A stretch of DNA of 64,000 nt from JAJXWB01 sp046349085 (GCA_046349085.1 JAXMDA010000005.1:186001-250000); one strand, 5' to 3'; shown: positions 42,986-52,247, counted from the stretch's first letter. Notes: generated by a model from the letters alone, not told the origin. Program-made: numbers and translations.

Positions 42986-43639
42986 TCAGCGCGCGAGCGC
43001 GGCCAGCGCGTCGACGACATCCGAAGGCTGCGCGACGATCGCCGCAGCGCCGGCTTCCTGAAGTTCGGCGCGCGAGCCGTAGCCCCAGGCGACGCCAATG
43101 GTCTGGAGGCCATTCGCGCTCGCGCCGAGCACGTCGAACTTGCGGTCGCCGATCATCATCGCTGCGCCGGGAGGGACGCCGCTATCGGCCAGCGCGTGGG
43201 CGAGGAGCGCGTCCTTGTGCTGCAGCGACCCGTCGAGCCCGGACCCGTAGACGCGCGCAAAGAAGGGCGCGAGGCCGAAATGCTCGACGATGCGGATCGC
43301 GTAGGGCGCAGCTTTCGATGTCGCGACATAGAGGCGCCATCCGCCGCCGGTCAGGCGCGCCAGCAGATCGGGAATTCCGTCGTACACGCGGTTCTCATAA
43401 AGCCCGATGTCGCCGTAACGCGCGCGATAGAGTTTGAGCGCAACGTCCGCGCGCGCGGCGCCGACGAGCTTGCGCAGGCTTTCGATCATCGGCGGCCCGA
43501 TCACCCATTCGAGATCGTCCTGCGTGGGCGCGGCGAGGCCGAGTTCGCTCAGCGCATATTGCACGGAGCCGCAAATGCCGGGCTTGGGATCCGTCAGCGT
43601 GCCGTCGAGATCGAAGAAGGCGACGCGATCCGATCTCAC
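42986..43639 (-). CDS. HAD-superfamily hydrolase (phosphoglycolate phosphatase-like)
   Basis: A 217-residue HAD phosphatase. Motif I is AFFDLDGTLTDPKPG (about residues 7-21), motif II is in YVATSKAAP, motif III lysine in LQHKDALLAHAL, and motif IV in MMIGDRKFDVLGASANG. A helical cap (about 22-80) makes it a subclass I enzyme like Gph, PhnX or nucleotidases. The precise substrate is not clear. It overlaps the stop of the upstream exported GyrI-like gene by four bases (ATGA), so the two are coupled. Confidence 0.87.
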   Translation of the reverse strand: MRSDRVAFFDLDGTLTDPKPGICGSVQYALSELGLAAPTQDDLEWVIGPPMIESLRKLVGAARADVALKLYRARYGDIGLYENRVYDGIPDLLARLTGGGWRLYVATSKAAPYAIRIVEHFGLAPFFARVYGSGLDGSLQHKDALLAHALADSGVPPGAAMMIGDRKFDVLGASANGLQTIGVAWGYGSRAELQEAGAAAIVAQPSDVVDALAALAR

Positions 43640-44286
43640 TTGATGAAGACGTAGATCGCGAGTTCGAGCGCGCTGTCGTCGGCGCCCTTTGGATCGTTGA
43701 GATATTCCTCGACGAAAACGTTCTGCGCCTCGTAGCCCTTCTCGTCGAGAAAGGCGGTGATCGCCTCGTAGGTCGAATCGACGTCGTCATAGGCGCCGCG
43801 ATGCTGGAATTTGATCGCGCGACCCGCGGGCGTCTCGCCGGCCTTCACATCGGCGCCGAGATCGACGCCGGCGGGAACAGGCGCGTCGAGCGGGATCATG
43901 GCCTGAAACTTGAAGTTGTCGTCGTCGGTGTCGACGAAGGCGGCGATCGGGCGGCCGCCCTCCTTGAGATTGGCCTTCAGCATCGCCGCGCGCGCCTTGG
44001 CGAGGGCCGACGTGATCGCCTTGTAGCCGTCTTCCCATTTGGCTGCGCCCGAAACGACGATCGCGGGCCGCGACTTCACCTCGAAAGGCTGGGCGGCGGC
44101 GTCGGCGTCGACGGGTTGCTGCGCGGCTGCGCCGGGCGCGGGCGGCGGCGTGGACGGAGCCGGCGCTGCGGGCGCGGCAGGCGCGGGCGTCGCCGGCGCG
44201 GCGGATTGCGCCATGGCCTGCGCGGCGAAGGCCAGCGTCGCCCCGAACGCAACAGCCGCCCAGATCCGTCCAGCCTGTCCCAACAT
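43636..44286 (-). CDS. Exported GyrI-like (effector-binding fold) protein
   Basis: A 216-residue protein with a signal peptide (about residues 1-26, MAQSA), a Pro/Ala linker (about 27-60) and a C-terminal SOUL/GyrI-like domain: PFEVKSRPAIVVSGAAKWED, FKFQAMIPLDAPVP, AGRAIKFQHRGAYDDVDSTYE and DEKGYEAQNVFVEEYLND. The domain usually binds small ligands inside transcription factors; here it is exported. The start at ATG 44286 has GGAG nine bases upstream. It is coupled to the HAD hydrolase gene. Confidence 0.82.
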   Translation of the reverse strand: MLGQAGRIWAAVAFGATLAFAAQAMAQSAAPATPAPAAPAAPAPSTPPPAPGAAAQQPVDADAAAQPFEVKSRPAIVVSGAAKWEDGYKAITSALAKARAAMLKANLKEGGRPIAAFVDTDDDNFKFQAMIPLDAPVPAGVDLGADVKAGETPAGRAIKFQHRGAYDDVDSTYEAITAFLDEKGYEAQNVFVEEYLNDPKGADDSALELAIYVFIK

Positions 44287-44386
44287 GCGATTCGCTCCGC
44301 CCCTCACCCGTCTATATATAGCATCCGCGGCCTTCGTGGCGGAGCTGAGGCCGGTCGCGTTTTGGCTATTCGGGCGTCGGCACGGC

Positions 44387-45268
44387 ATGAATAACGGGCA
44401 GAACCATCCTCTGGCGGGCCGCCGCGTGGCGAAAATGAACGGCGCGGGCAATGAAATCGTCGTGCTCGATCTGCGCGGAACGCAAGCGCATGTGACCGCC
44501 GCCGACGCGCGGGCGATCGGCGCGGCGCCGGGCCTGAAATACGATCAGTTGATGGCGCTGCACGACGCCGCCCGCACGGATGCGGCGGCGTCCATGAAGA
44601 TTTTCAACATCGACGGCTCGCTGTCGGGCGCCTGCGGCAACGGCACGCGCTGCGTGGCCTGGGCGCTTCTGCGCGACAGCGCGGCGCGCGAGCTCGAACT
44701 GGAATCCGACGGCGGGCGCCTGCATGTGACCCGTGACAACGAGTGGTCCTTCACGGTCGACATGGGGACGCCGAAACTCGGCTGGCGCGACATTCCGCTT
44801 GCCGGCGAGGGCGGGGATACGACGCATGTCGCGCTGACGCCCGCGGTCGCCGGCGCGCCTGCGGAATTTTCGGCCGTCAGCATGGGAAACCCGCACGCGA
44901 TCTTCTTCACGCCCGACGCGATGGCGATCGACCTTGCGACGCTGGGCGCGCAGATCGAGACGCATCCGCTGTTTCCCGCGCGCGTGAACGTGTCTTTCGC
45001 CCAGGCGCGCGCGCGCGACTCCATCCTGCTGCGGGTGTGGGAACGCGGCGCGGGCGCGACGCGGGCCTGCGGCACGGCGGCCTGCGCGACGGCGGTCGCG
45101 GGCGCGCGGCTCGGGCTGACGGATCGCGCCGCGACCGTGTCGCTGCCCGGCGGCGACCTGCGCATACGCTGGCGCGAGAGCGACGATCACGTGCTGATGA
45201 GCGGGCCGGTCGAGCTCGAATTCGAGACGACGCTCGATCCGTCGATTTTCGCCCGTGGGCTCGAATGA
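44387..45268 (+). CDS. dapF: Diaminopimelate epimerase
   Basis: A 293-residue PLP-independent racemase converting LL- to meso-diaminopimelate for lysine and peptidoglycan. The two catalytic cysteines are in GACGNGTRC (about residues 84-92) and RACGTAACATA (about 227-237). VAKMNGAGNEIVVLDLRG at the start and the MGNPHAIFF motif are typical. ATG 44387 begins the conserved N-terminus. Its stop overlaps the mtaB start (ATGA), the standard Hyphomicrobiales dapF-mtaB pair. Confidence 0.96.
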   Translation: MNNGQNHPLAGRRVAKMNGAGNEIVVLDLRGTQAHVTAADARAIGAAPGLKYDQLMALHDAARTDAAASMKIFNIDGSLSGACGNGTRCVAWALLRDSAARELELESDGGRLHVTRDNEWSFTVDMGTPKLGWRDIPLAGEGGDTTHVALTPAVAGAPAEFSAVSMGNPHAIFFTPDAMAIDLATLGAQIETHPLFPARVNVSFAQARARDSILLRVWERGAGATRACGTAACATAVAGARLGLTDRAATVSLPGGDLRIRWRESDDHVLMSGPVELEFETTLDPSIFARGLE

Positions 45269-46515
45269 ACGCGCCCGTCCGCGACAAGGTCGAGGTCGTC
45301 TCTTTCGGGTGTCGCCTGAACCTCGTCGAATCCGAGGCGATGCGCCGCGCCGCCGAAGAGGCCGGACATGGCGAGGCCGTTCTCGTCAACACCTGCGCGG
45401 TGACGGCGGAATCGGTGCGCCAGGCGCGTCAGGCGATTCGCCGCATTGCGCGCGACAATCCGGATGCGAAGATCATCGTGTCGGGCTGCGCGGCCGAGAC
45501 GGAGCGCGCGCGATTTGCCGCCATGCCGGAAGTCTCCGCTATCGTCGGCAACGCCGCGAAGACCGACGTCGAAACGTGGCGCGATCTGTTGCGCGGCAAG
45601 ACGCATACGCTCGACATCATGCGCGCGAAAGTTGCGCGGCCGATCGCCGTCGACGCCATTGAGGGCCACACGCGCGCCTTTCTGGCGATCCAGAACGGTT
45701 GCGACCATCGCTGCACGTTTTGCGTCATCCCTTACGGGCGCGGGCCGTCGCGCTCGGTTCCCGCCGAGATCGTCGTCGCGCAGGCGCAACGGCTCGTCGC
45801 GCTCGGTCACAAGGAAATCGTGCTGACGGGCGTCGATCTCACGTCATGGGGCGGCGACCTGCCCGGCGCGCCGAAGCTCGGATATCTCGTGCGCGCGCTG
45901 CTGAAGGCGGCGCCGGGCCTGAAGCGCCTGCGGCTGTCGTCGCTCGATTGCATCGAGGCGGACGAGGATCTGTTCGTCGCGCTCGCGCAAGAAGAACGCC
46001 TGACGCCGCATCTGCATCTGTCGCTGCAATCGGGCGACGACATGATTCTGAAGCGCATGATGCGTCGGCACTCGCGACGCGACGCCGTGGATTTTTGCGC
46101 GCGCGTGCGGAAGCTGCGACCCGATATCGTCTTCGGCGCCGACCTGATCGCGGGGTTTCCGACCGAGACCGACGACATGGCGGACAATACGCTGCGCCTG
46201 ATCGAAGACTGCGGGCTGACGCACCTCCACGTCTTTCCTTACTCGCCGCGTGAAAAGACGCCCGCCGCGCGTATGCCGCAGGTGGCGGCTGATGTGCGCA
46301 GCGCGCGGGCGAAGCGCTTGCGTGAAGCAGGCGAGCGCGCGCTCGAGCGGCATCTGGAGGCGCAGATCGGGAGGCGGGTCGAGGTGCTGGCCGAGCGCGG
46401 CGGCGTCGGGCGGGCGCATGACTTTTCGCTCGTGGCGACGCCCGGCGTCGCGCCAGGCGCGATGATCGAGGGCATGGTGACGGCGCGCGACGGGATGAAG
46501 CTGCGGCTAGGGTAA
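45265..46515 (+). CDS. mtaB: tRNA t6A37 methylthiotransferase
   Basis: A 416-residue radical-SAM enzyme that adds a methylthio group to t6A37 of ANN-reading tRNAs. It has an N-terminal MTTase domain with the second-cluster cysteines (Cys16, Cys44, Cys75), the radical-SAM triad CDHRCTFC (Cys146, Cys150, Cys153), the LHLSLQSGDDMILKRM motif, and a C-terminal TRAM domain (about residues 355-416). It is coupled to dapF. In many relatives ftsY follows; here ftsY is 13 kb away. Confidence 0.95.
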   Translation: MNAPVRDKVEVVSFGCRLNLVESEAMRRAAEEAGHGEAVLVNTCAVTAESVRQARQAIRRIARDNPDAKIIVSGCAAETERARFAAMPEVSAIVGNAAKTDVETWRDLLRGKTHTLDIMRAKVARPIAVDAIEGHTRAFLAIQNGCDHRCTFCVIPYGRGPSRSVPAEIVVAQAQRLVALGHKEIVLTGVDLTSWGGDLPGAPKLGYLVRALLKAAPGLKRLRLSSLDCIEADEDLFVALAQEERLTPHLHLSLQSGDDMILKRMMRRHSRRDAVDFCARVRKLRPDIVFGADLIAGFPTETDDMADNTLRLIEDCGLTHLHVFPYSPREKTPAARMPQVAADVRSARAKRLREAGERALERHLEAQIGRRVEVLAERGGVGRAHDFSLVATPGVAPGAMIEGMVTARDGMKLRLG

Positions 46516-46678
46516 GTCCTCCCTCGCCGCTGGCGGGGAGGGAGGGCTTCATGCTGACGAATCGCTAAGCGACGTCTTGAAGCATGGGGCCGCGGCCATG
46601 CTTAGAGACGGGCGCTACGCGCCCTCCTCAGCATGAGGTTGGTGGAGTGGATCCCCGCTTGCGCGGGGATGACAGTTT
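46516..46678. repeat. Repeat-filled gap: families C, B and A in a row
   Basis: The 167-base gap between convergent mtaB and purH is almost entirely repeats. A C-run/G-run palindrome occupies about 46517-46548, a partial family B copy (CATGCTTAGAGACGGGCGC to CTCCTCAGCATGAGG) about 46581-46637, and half of family A (GATCCCCGCTTGCGCGGGG plus ATGACAG) about 46650-46676. Confidence 0.75.
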
Positions 46679-46682
46679 TCGT

Positions 46683-48275
46683 TCAGTGCCGGAAATGCCG
46701 GTGTCCCGTGAACACCATCGCCAGCCCCTTTTCGTCGGCCGCCGCGATCACTTCGGCGTCGCGCATCGAGCCGCCAGGCTGAATGACGGCGGTGGCGCCG
46801 GCTTCGGCCGCCGCCAGCAGGCCGTCGGCGAAGGGGAAGAAGGCGTCGGAGGCCACGACCGAGCCGATGGCGAGGCTTTCGGGCAGGTCGGCGGCCTTGG
46901 CTGCTTCCGCCGCTTTCCAGGCGGCGATGCGCGAGGAATCCACGCGGCTCATCTGGCCGGCGCCGACGCCGACGGTGGCGAGGTCCTTCACATAGACGAT
47001 GGCGTTCGACTTCACGTGCTTGGCGACGCGGAAGGCGAATTTGAGATTGGCGAGTTCATCGCGCGTGGGCTGGCGCTTGGTGACGACGCGCAGCTCCATG
47101 TCGTCGACGACGGCATTGTCGCGGCCCTGCACCAGCAGGCCGCCGGCGACCGTGCGAACGGAGAGGCCAGGCGAACGGGGATCGGGCAGGCCGCCGGTGA
47201 CGAGCAGGCGCAGGTTCCTCCTCGCGGCGACAATGGCGATCGCCTCTTCGTCCGCCTCGGGCGCGATGATGACTTCGGTGAAGATCTTGGTCATCTCGGT
47301 CGCGGTCGCCGCGTCGAGCCTGCGGTTGAGCGCGATGATGCCGCCGTAGGCGGACACGGGATCGCAGCGCAAAGCCTTTTCGAAGGCCTCCTTCAGCGAG
47401 GCGCCTTCGGCGACGCCGCAGGGGTTGGCGTGCTTGATGATGGCGACGGCCGCGCTGTGCGCGGGATCGAATTCGGCGACGAGTTCGAAGGCGGCGTCGG
47501 TGTCGTTGACGTTGTTGTAGGAGAGCTGCTTGCCCTGCACCTGCCGCGCCGTGGCCACGCCGAAACGCGTCTCGCCGGTGACGTAGAAACCTGCGCTCTG
47601 GTGCGGGTTCTCGCCGTAGCGCATGGCCTCCGCCAGCTTGCCGCCGACGGCGCGATAGGCGGGCGTCGTCTCGCCGAGCGCATTGGCGAACCAGTTGGAA
47701 ATCGCTGCGTCATAGGCGGCTGTGCGCGCATAGGCCTTCTGCGCCAGCCTGCGGCGCGTGGCGAGCCGCGTCGCGCCATTGTTGGCGGCGAGCTCGCCGA
47801 GCACCAGATCGTAATCCTCGACATCGACGATGACGGCGACGTCGTCGTGGTTCTTGGCGGCGGCGCGGATCATCGCGGGGCCGCCGATGTCGATGTTCTC
47901 GATGCACTCCTCGTAAGCCGCGCCCTTCGCGACGGTCGCCTCGAAGGGATAGAGGTTGACGACGAGCAGATCGATCTGCGGAATGTTGTGCGCAAGCATG
48001 GCGGCTTCGTGCTCGGGGTTCTCGCGGATGGCGAGCAGGCCGCCGTGCACCTTCGGGTGCAGCGTCTTGACGCGGCCGTCCATCATTTCCGGAAAGCCGG
48101 TGAGGTCGGAAACGTCGATCACCTTGAGGCCGGCGTCAGCCAACGCCTTGCGCGTGCCGCCGGTGGAAACCAGTTCGACGCCGCGCGCGCTCAACGCCTT
48201 CGCGAAATCGACGAGGCCGGTCTTGTCGGAAACGGAAATCAGCGCGCGGGCGGCGCGCCTGAGGTCGGAGGCCAT
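46683..48275 (-). CDS. purH: Bifunctional AICAR formyltransferase/IMP cyclohydrolase
   Basis: A 530-residue enzyme performing the last two steps of purine synthesis. The N-terminal MGS-like IMP cyclohydrolase domain starts LISVSDKTGLVDFAKAL (about residues 12-28) and includes VDLLVVNLYPFEATV. The C-terminal formyltransferase domain includes LRYGENPHQSAG-like, KHANPCGVAEG and the end block VIQPGGSMRDAEVIAAADE. Length is normal. It is followed by a repeat-rich gap and preceded by rplS, which has its own terminator. Confidence 0.97.
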   Translation of the reverse strand: MASDLRRAARALISVSDKTGLVDFAKALSARGVELVSTGGTRKALADAGLKVIDVSDLTGFPEMMDGRVKTLHPKVHGGLLAIRENPEHEAAMLAHNIPQIDLLVVNLYPFEATVAKGAAYEECIENIDIGGPAMIRAAAKNHDDVAVIVDVEDYDLVLGELAANNGATRLATRRRLAQKAYARTAAYDAAISNWFANALGETTPAYRAVGGKLAEAMRYGENPHQSAGFYVTGETRFGVATARQVQGKQLSYNNVNDTDAAFELVAEFDPAHSAAVAIIKHANPCGVAEGASLKEAFEKALRCDPVSAYGGIIALNRRLDAATATEMTKIFTEVIIAPEADEEAIAIVAARRNLRLLVTGGLPDPRSPGLSVRTVAGGLLVQGRDNAVVDDMELRVVTKRQPTRDELANLKFAFRVAKHVKSNAIVYVKDLATVGVGAGQMSRVDSSRIAAWKAAEAAKAADLPESLAIGSVVASDAFFPFADGLLAAAEAGATAVIQPGGSMRDAEVIAAADEKGLAMVFTGHRHFRH

Positions 48276-48351
48276 GGGAGGCTCAGCTCTCGCGCCGGAT
48301 CGGACCAATGCGCGGCCCGCCCGCACGGCGCATGTCGCGAAGGGGCGCGCA

Positions 48352-48382
48352 AACGAAAAGCGCGGGGTTTTGCCCCGCGCTT
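48352..48382 (-). terminator. Rho-independent terminator of rplS
   Basis: A perfect ten-pair stem (48358-48367 with 48373-48382) with a five-base loop and TTTTCG tail, 12 bases after the rplS stop. Confidence 0.88.
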
Positions 48383-48393
48383 CCGAATTTCGG

Positions 48394-48774
48394 TTACTTC
48401 TTGGCCGCGGCCTTGTCCGTGCGGTCGGTGCGTTCGGCGATACGCGCCGACTTGCCGCGACGATCGCGCAGGTAATAGAGCTTGGCGCGGCGCACCTTGC
48501 CGCGACGCACGACCTTGATCGAGTCGATCATCGGCGAATAGACCGGGAACACGCGCTCCACGCCCTCGCCGTAGGAAATCTTGCGGACGGTGAAGCTCTC
48601 GTTGAGGCCGCCGCCGTTGCGGGCGATGCACACGCCTTCGTAGGCCTGGACGCGCGAGCGCTCGCCTTCCTTGACCTTCACGTTGACGATCACGGTGTCG
48701 CCGGGCTGGAAATCGGGAATGTTCGCGCCGAGTTTTTCGGCCTGCTCGGCTTCGAGCTGGGCGATGAGGTCCAT
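48394..48774 (-). CDS. rplS: 50S ribosomal protein L19
   Basis: A 126-residue protein located at the 30S-50S interface. The conserved FQPGDTVIVNVKVKEGERSR (about residues 22-41), VYSPMIDSIKVVRRGKVRRAKLYYLRDRRGK (in parts) and the basic C-terminus define L19. It has its own promoter-like element (48845-48873) and terminator, in addition to possible read-through from trmD. GAAGGATTA precedes the ATG. Confidence 0.97.
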   Translation of the reverse strand: MDLIAQLEAEQAEKLGANIPDFQPGDTVIVNVKVKEGERSRVQAYEGVCIARNGGGLNESFTVRKISYGEGVERVFPVYSPMIDSIKVVRRGKVRRAKLYYLRDRRGKSARIAERTDRTDKAAAKK

Positions 48775-48844
48775 CGTTGTAATCCTTCCGTTTCGTCCTG
48801 TTGCGGACGAGCGTTTCGGGAACGCTGTTTTGAGTTGCGCGGGG

Positions 48845-48873
48845 GCTATAGCGGATCGGGGGGGATATGTCGA
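48845..48873 (-). promoter_or_regulatory. Candidate rplS promoter
   Basis: TCGACA (48868-48873) and TATAGC (48845-48850) on the minus strand are separated by 17 bases, giving a leader of about 65 bases. The -10 is identical to that of the rpmB promoter. Confidence 0.5.
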
Positions 48874-48881
48874 GCCATCCG

Positions 48882-48940
48882 GGACCGCCGGCCGGAGGGT
48901 GCGGCGCGCGCCGGCCGGAGGCCGGCGGCCCCGGCGGGGC
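48882..48940. repeat. Palindromic repeat, family E
   Basis: GGGACCGCCGGCC at the left and GGCCGGCGGCCCCGG at the right flank a GC-rich core in the gap between trmD and rplS. A related copy with GGGACCGCCGG/CCGGCGGTCCC ends is inside the helicase gene at 57743-57812. Confidence 0.65.
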
Positions 48941-49627
48941 TCAGTCTTTCCGGCGAAGGTCCGGCCGCCTTTCCCGCGTGATCCGCTCCGCTTCGGCGCG
49001 CCGCCAGTCGGCAATCTTCCCATGATCGCCCGACAACAGGATTTCCGGGATTTCGCGCCCCTCCCACTCCCGCGGCCGCGTGTAGTGGGGATATTCGAGC
49101 AGGCCGTTCTCGAAACTTTCTTCCGAGCCCGACTCCGCCGCCCCCATCACGCCCGGCAGCAGGCGCACGCAGGCGTCCAGCAGGGCGAGCGCGGCGATCT
49201 CGCCGCCTGACAGCACGTAATCTCCGATCGAGATTTCCTCCAGCGCGCGCCCCGCGATCACGCGCTCGTCCACGCCCTCGAAGCGGCCGCAGACGATCGT
49301 CGCGCCGGGGCCCGCCGCCAGTTCCCGCACGCGTCCTTGAGTCAGCGGTTTTCCGCGCGGGCTCATGAGCAGGCGGGGGCGCGGGTCGCCGGCGGGCGCC
49401 GCGGCGTCGATGGCGGCAGCCAGAACGTCGGCGCGCAGCACCATGCCCGCGCCGCCGCCGGCCGGCGTGTCGTCAACGGCGCGATGCCTGCCGAGGCCGT
49501 GCTCGCGGATGTTGCGCGCTTCGAGCGACCAAAGGCCCTTGGCCAGCGCATCGCCGGCGAGCGACAGGCCGAGCGGGCCGGGGAACATTTCCGGGAAGAG
49601 GGTAAGGATCGAGGCGCGGAAGGTCAT
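48941..49627 (-). CDS. trmD: tRNA (guanine-N1)-methyltransferase
   Basis: A 228-residue SPOUT enzyme making m1G37 in tRNAs, which prevents frameshifting. SILTLFPEMFPGPLGLSLAG (about residues 5-24), GGGAGMVLRADVLAAAID, SPRGKPLTQGRVREL and the knot segment IGDYVLSGGEIAALALLDA are conserved. It overlaps the rimM stop in ATGA. It is part of the ffh-rpsP-rimM-trmD row. The C-terminus ends directly against a family E repeat. Confidence 0.96.
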   Translation of the reverse strand: MTFRASILTLFPEMFPGPLGLSLAGDALAKGLWSLEARNIREHGLGRHRAVDDTPAGGGAGMVLRADVLAAAIDAAAPAGDPRPRLLMSPRGKPLTQGRVRELAAGPGATIVCGRFEGVDERVIAGRALEEISIGDYVLSGGEIAALALLDACVRLLPGVMGAAESGSEESFENGLLEYPHYTRPREWEGREIPEILLSGDHGKIADWRRAEAERITRERRPDLRRKD

Positions 49628-50136
49628 TCCGTTTCCGCCGGCCGCGCCACGACGATCTTTCCGCCCGCGAAATCGATCGACGGCGCGACCTCTTTCGTGA
49701 ACGGCAGCATGAGCGTCTCGCCCGCAGCCGGCGCGATCTCCAGAATGTCGCCGGCGCCGAAGTTCAGCACGTTCTTCACCACGCCGATCGCCTCGCCTGC
49801 CGGCGAGACGGCGGCGAGGCCGACGAGATCGGCGATGTAGAACTCGTCCTCGTCCGGCGGCGGCAATTTTTCGCGTGAAACGTAGAGCGAGACGCCAGTG
49901 AGCGCGCCCGCCGCATCGCGGTCGGCAAGACCCTTGATCTTGGCGACCACCATGTCGTCCTTCAGCGGACGCAGGCGCTCGATCTCGAATGCGCGCGCGC
50001 CCGTTTCATCCGACAGCGGGCCGTAATCGCCGACGCCCAAGGGATCGGCGGTGTAGCTCTTGATGCGGATTTCGCCGCGCACGCCCTGCGGCGCGCCGAA
50101 GCGGCCGACCAGGACGAGAGCTTTCTTCTGCTGCAT
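49624..50136 (-). CDS. rimM: Ribosome maturation factor RimM
   Basis: A 170-residue 16S rRNA processing factor with an N-terminal RimM barrel (LVLVGRFGAPQGVRGEIRI, about residues 7-25) and a C-terminal PRC-barrel (EFYIADLVGLAAVSPAGEA, VLNFGAGDILEIAP and LMLPFTKEVAPSIDF). It binds S19 during 30S head assembly. It is coupled to trmD through ATGA. A palindromic repeat separates it from rpsP. Confidence 0.95.
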   Translation of the reverse strand: MQQKKALVLVGRFGAPQGVRGEIRIKSYTADPLGVGDYGPLSDETGARAFEIERLRPLKDDMVVAKIKGLADRDAAGALTGVSLYVSREKLPPPDEDEFYIADLVGLAAVSPAGEAIGVVKNVLNFGAGDILEIAPAAGETLMLPFTKEVAPSIDFAGGKIVVARPAETE

Positions 50137-50149
50137 TAGAGCCGATCTC

Positions 50150-50255
<106 letters not shown>

Positions 50256-50256
50256 C

Positions 50257-50616
50257 TTACTCAGCCGCTGCGGCGGCCTTCTCGGCGGCGGCGGCCGCAG
50301 CGGCGGCGCGCTCCTGCGCCTTCTTCTTCGGCTGCGCCTTCTTCGGGTTGCTGCGCGCCTCGCGCTTGCCGACGCCGACGCTCTCGAGCAGGCGGGCGAC
50401 GCGATCGGTCGGGGTCGCGCCCTTGGCGATCCAGGCCTGCGCCTTCTCGGCGTCGACGACGAGACGGTCGGCCGCGTCCTTGGCCTTCAGCGGGTCGAAC
50501 GTGCCGAGACGCTCGATGAAGCGGCCGTCGCGGGGCGAGCGCGAGTCGGCGATGACGATGCGATAGAACGGACGCTTCTTGGCGCCGCCGCGGGACAGAC
50601 GAATCTTCAGGGACAT
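50257..50616 (-). CDS. rpsP: 30S ribosomal protein S16
   Basis: A 119-residue protein: MSLKIRLSRGGAKKRPFYRI at the start, VIADSRSPRDGRFIERLGTF (about residues 21-40) and AWIAKGATPTDRVARLL. The last 35 residues form the Lys/Ala-rich tail common in Alphaproteobacteria (AAAAAAAAEKAAAAAE). It is needed for early 30S assembly. It follows ffh by 52 bases. Confidence 0.97.
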   Translation of the reverse strand: MSLKIRLSRGGAKKRPFYRIVIADSRSPRDGRFIERLGTFDPLKAKDAADRLVVDAEKAQAWIAKGATPTDRVARLLESVGVGKREARSNPKKAQPKKKAQERAAAAAAAAEKAAAAAE

Positions 50617-50668
50617 GTTTCTACCTTTCGTTTGATCGCTTCTCGTCTCGCGACGAGCCAGCGTGGTC

Positions 50669-52225
50669 TCACTTCTTCTTTCCAAACTGGAACGGGTTGA
50701 AGCCGCCGCCGAGGCCCGGAAGCTTCGGCATGGCGCCGGGCAGGCCCGGCATTGTCGGCTTGGCTCCAAACGCGCCGGCGGGCGGCGCATCCGGGAGTTT
50801 CGGCATGTTCGGCGGCAATTGGCCGCCGAGCTGCTTCTGCATGGCCTCGATCTGCTCCGGCGTCGGCTGCGGCATGCCGCCGCCGAGCCCGAACATCTGC
50901 GCCATCTTGCCCATCGGGCCGCGCTTGCCGCCGCCCATGGCCTTCATCATGTCGGCCATGCCGCGATGCTGCTTGAGCAGCTTGTTGACCTGCTCGACGT
51001 TGACGCCCGCGCCCGCGGCGATGCGCTTCTTGCGCGAGGCTTTCAGAATATCGGGATTGCGGCGCTCGGCCGGGGTCATGGAAAGAATGATCGCGCGCTG
51101 GCGCTTGAGGATGCGGTCGTCGATATTGGCCGCCGCCATCTGCTCCTTCAGCTTGCCGACGCCCGGCAGCATTCCCATGATGCCGGAGAGGCCGCCGATC
51201 TTCTCGGCCTGCGCAAGCTGTTCGGCGAGGTCCTCGAGATCGAACTTGCCCTTGCGCATCTTCTCGGCGATGCGCTGCGCCTTTTCGGCGTCGATGGTCT
51301 GGGCGGCCTTCTCGACCAGCGCGACGATGTCGCCCATGCCGAGAATGCGATTGGCGATGCGCTTGGGATCGAAATCGTCCAGCGCGTCCATTTTTTCGCC
51401 GACGCCGATCAGCTTGATCGGCTTGCCGGTGACGGCGCGCATCGACAGCGCCGCGCCGCCGCGGCCGTCGCCATCGACGCGGGTGAGCACGATGCCGGTG
51501 ACGCCGACGCGCTCGTTGAAGCTCTTGGCGAGATTGACCGCGTCCTGCCCGGTCAGGGCGTCCGCAACCAGCAGGATTTCGTGCGGGCGCGCGGCCTGCT
51601 TGATCTCTGCCATCTCGACCATCAGCGGCTCGTCGATATGCGTGCGGCCGGCGGTGTCGAACATGACGACGTCGTAGCCCTGCAGGCGTCCGACCTCCTC
51701 GGCGCGGATGGCGATCTGCACGGGCGTCTGGCCCGGCACGATGGGCAGCGTGTCGACGCCGACCTGCCGCCCGAGCACCGCGAGCTGTTCCTGCGCGGCG
51801 GGACGCTTCACGTCCAGCGACGCCATCAGAACCTTCTTCTTCTGGCGCTCGGTCAGCCGCTTGGCGATCTTGGCGGTGGTGGTCGTCTTGCCCGCGCCTT
51901 GCAGGCCCACCATCATGATGGCGACGGGGGCGGGCGCGTTGAGGTCGATGGGCTCGGATTCGGAGCCCAGCGTCTCGGTCAGGACGTCCGAGACGATCTT
52001 GACGACCATCTGGCCGGGCGAGACCGACTTGACGACATTGGCGCCGACGGCTCGCTCGCGCGCCTTGTCGGTGAAGCCGCGCACCACGTCCAGCGCGACG
52101 TCGGCCTCCAGCAGCGCGCGCCGAACCTCGCGCAATGCGGCCTCGACATCGGCCTCGCTCAGCGCGCCGCGGCGCGTGAGCTGGTCGAATATGCCGGAGA
52201 GCTTTTCGCTGAGGCCTTCGAACAT
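50669..52225 (-). CDS. ffh: Signal recognition particle protein Ffh
   Basis: A 518-residue SRP GTPase that binds signal peptides and 4.5S RNA and targets nascent membrane proteins to FtsY. The N domain starts MFEGLSEKLSGIFDQLTRRG. The G domain has GLQGAGKTTTTAKIA (G1, about residues 106-120), FDTAGRTHIDE and TRVDGDGRGGAALS. The methionine-rich M domain (about 300-440) is followed by a Gly/Pro/Met-rich tail of about 60 residues. The receptor FtsY is encoded 7 kb away in this window. Confidence 0.97.
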   Translation of the reverse strand: MFEGLSEKLSGIFDQLTRRGALSEADVEAALREVRRALLEADVALDVVRGFTDKARERAVGANVVKSVSPGQMVVKIVSDVLTETLGSESEPIDLNAPAPVAIMMVGLQGAGKTTTTAKIAKRLTERQKKKVLMASLDVKRPAAQEQLAVLGRQVGVDTLPIVPGQTPVQIAIRAEEVGRLQGYDVVMFDTAGRTHIDEPLMVEMAEIKQAARPHEILLVADALTGQDAVNLAKSFNERVGVTGIVLTRVDGDGRGGAALSMRAVTGKPIKLIGVGEKMDALDDFDPKRIANRILGMGDIVALVEKAAQTIDAEKAQRIAEKMRKGKFDLEDLAEQLAQAEKIGGLSGIMGMLPGVGKLKEQMAAANIDDRILKRQRAIILSMTPAERRNPDILKASRKKRIAAGAGVNVEQVNKLLKQHRGMADMMKAMGGGKRGPMGKMAQMFGLGGGMPQPTPEQIEAMQKQLGGQLPPNMPKLPDAPPAGAFGAKPTMPGLPGAMPKLPGLGGGFNPFQFGKKK

Positions 52226-52247
52226 CCATCCACTCCAGGCTCGCTCA

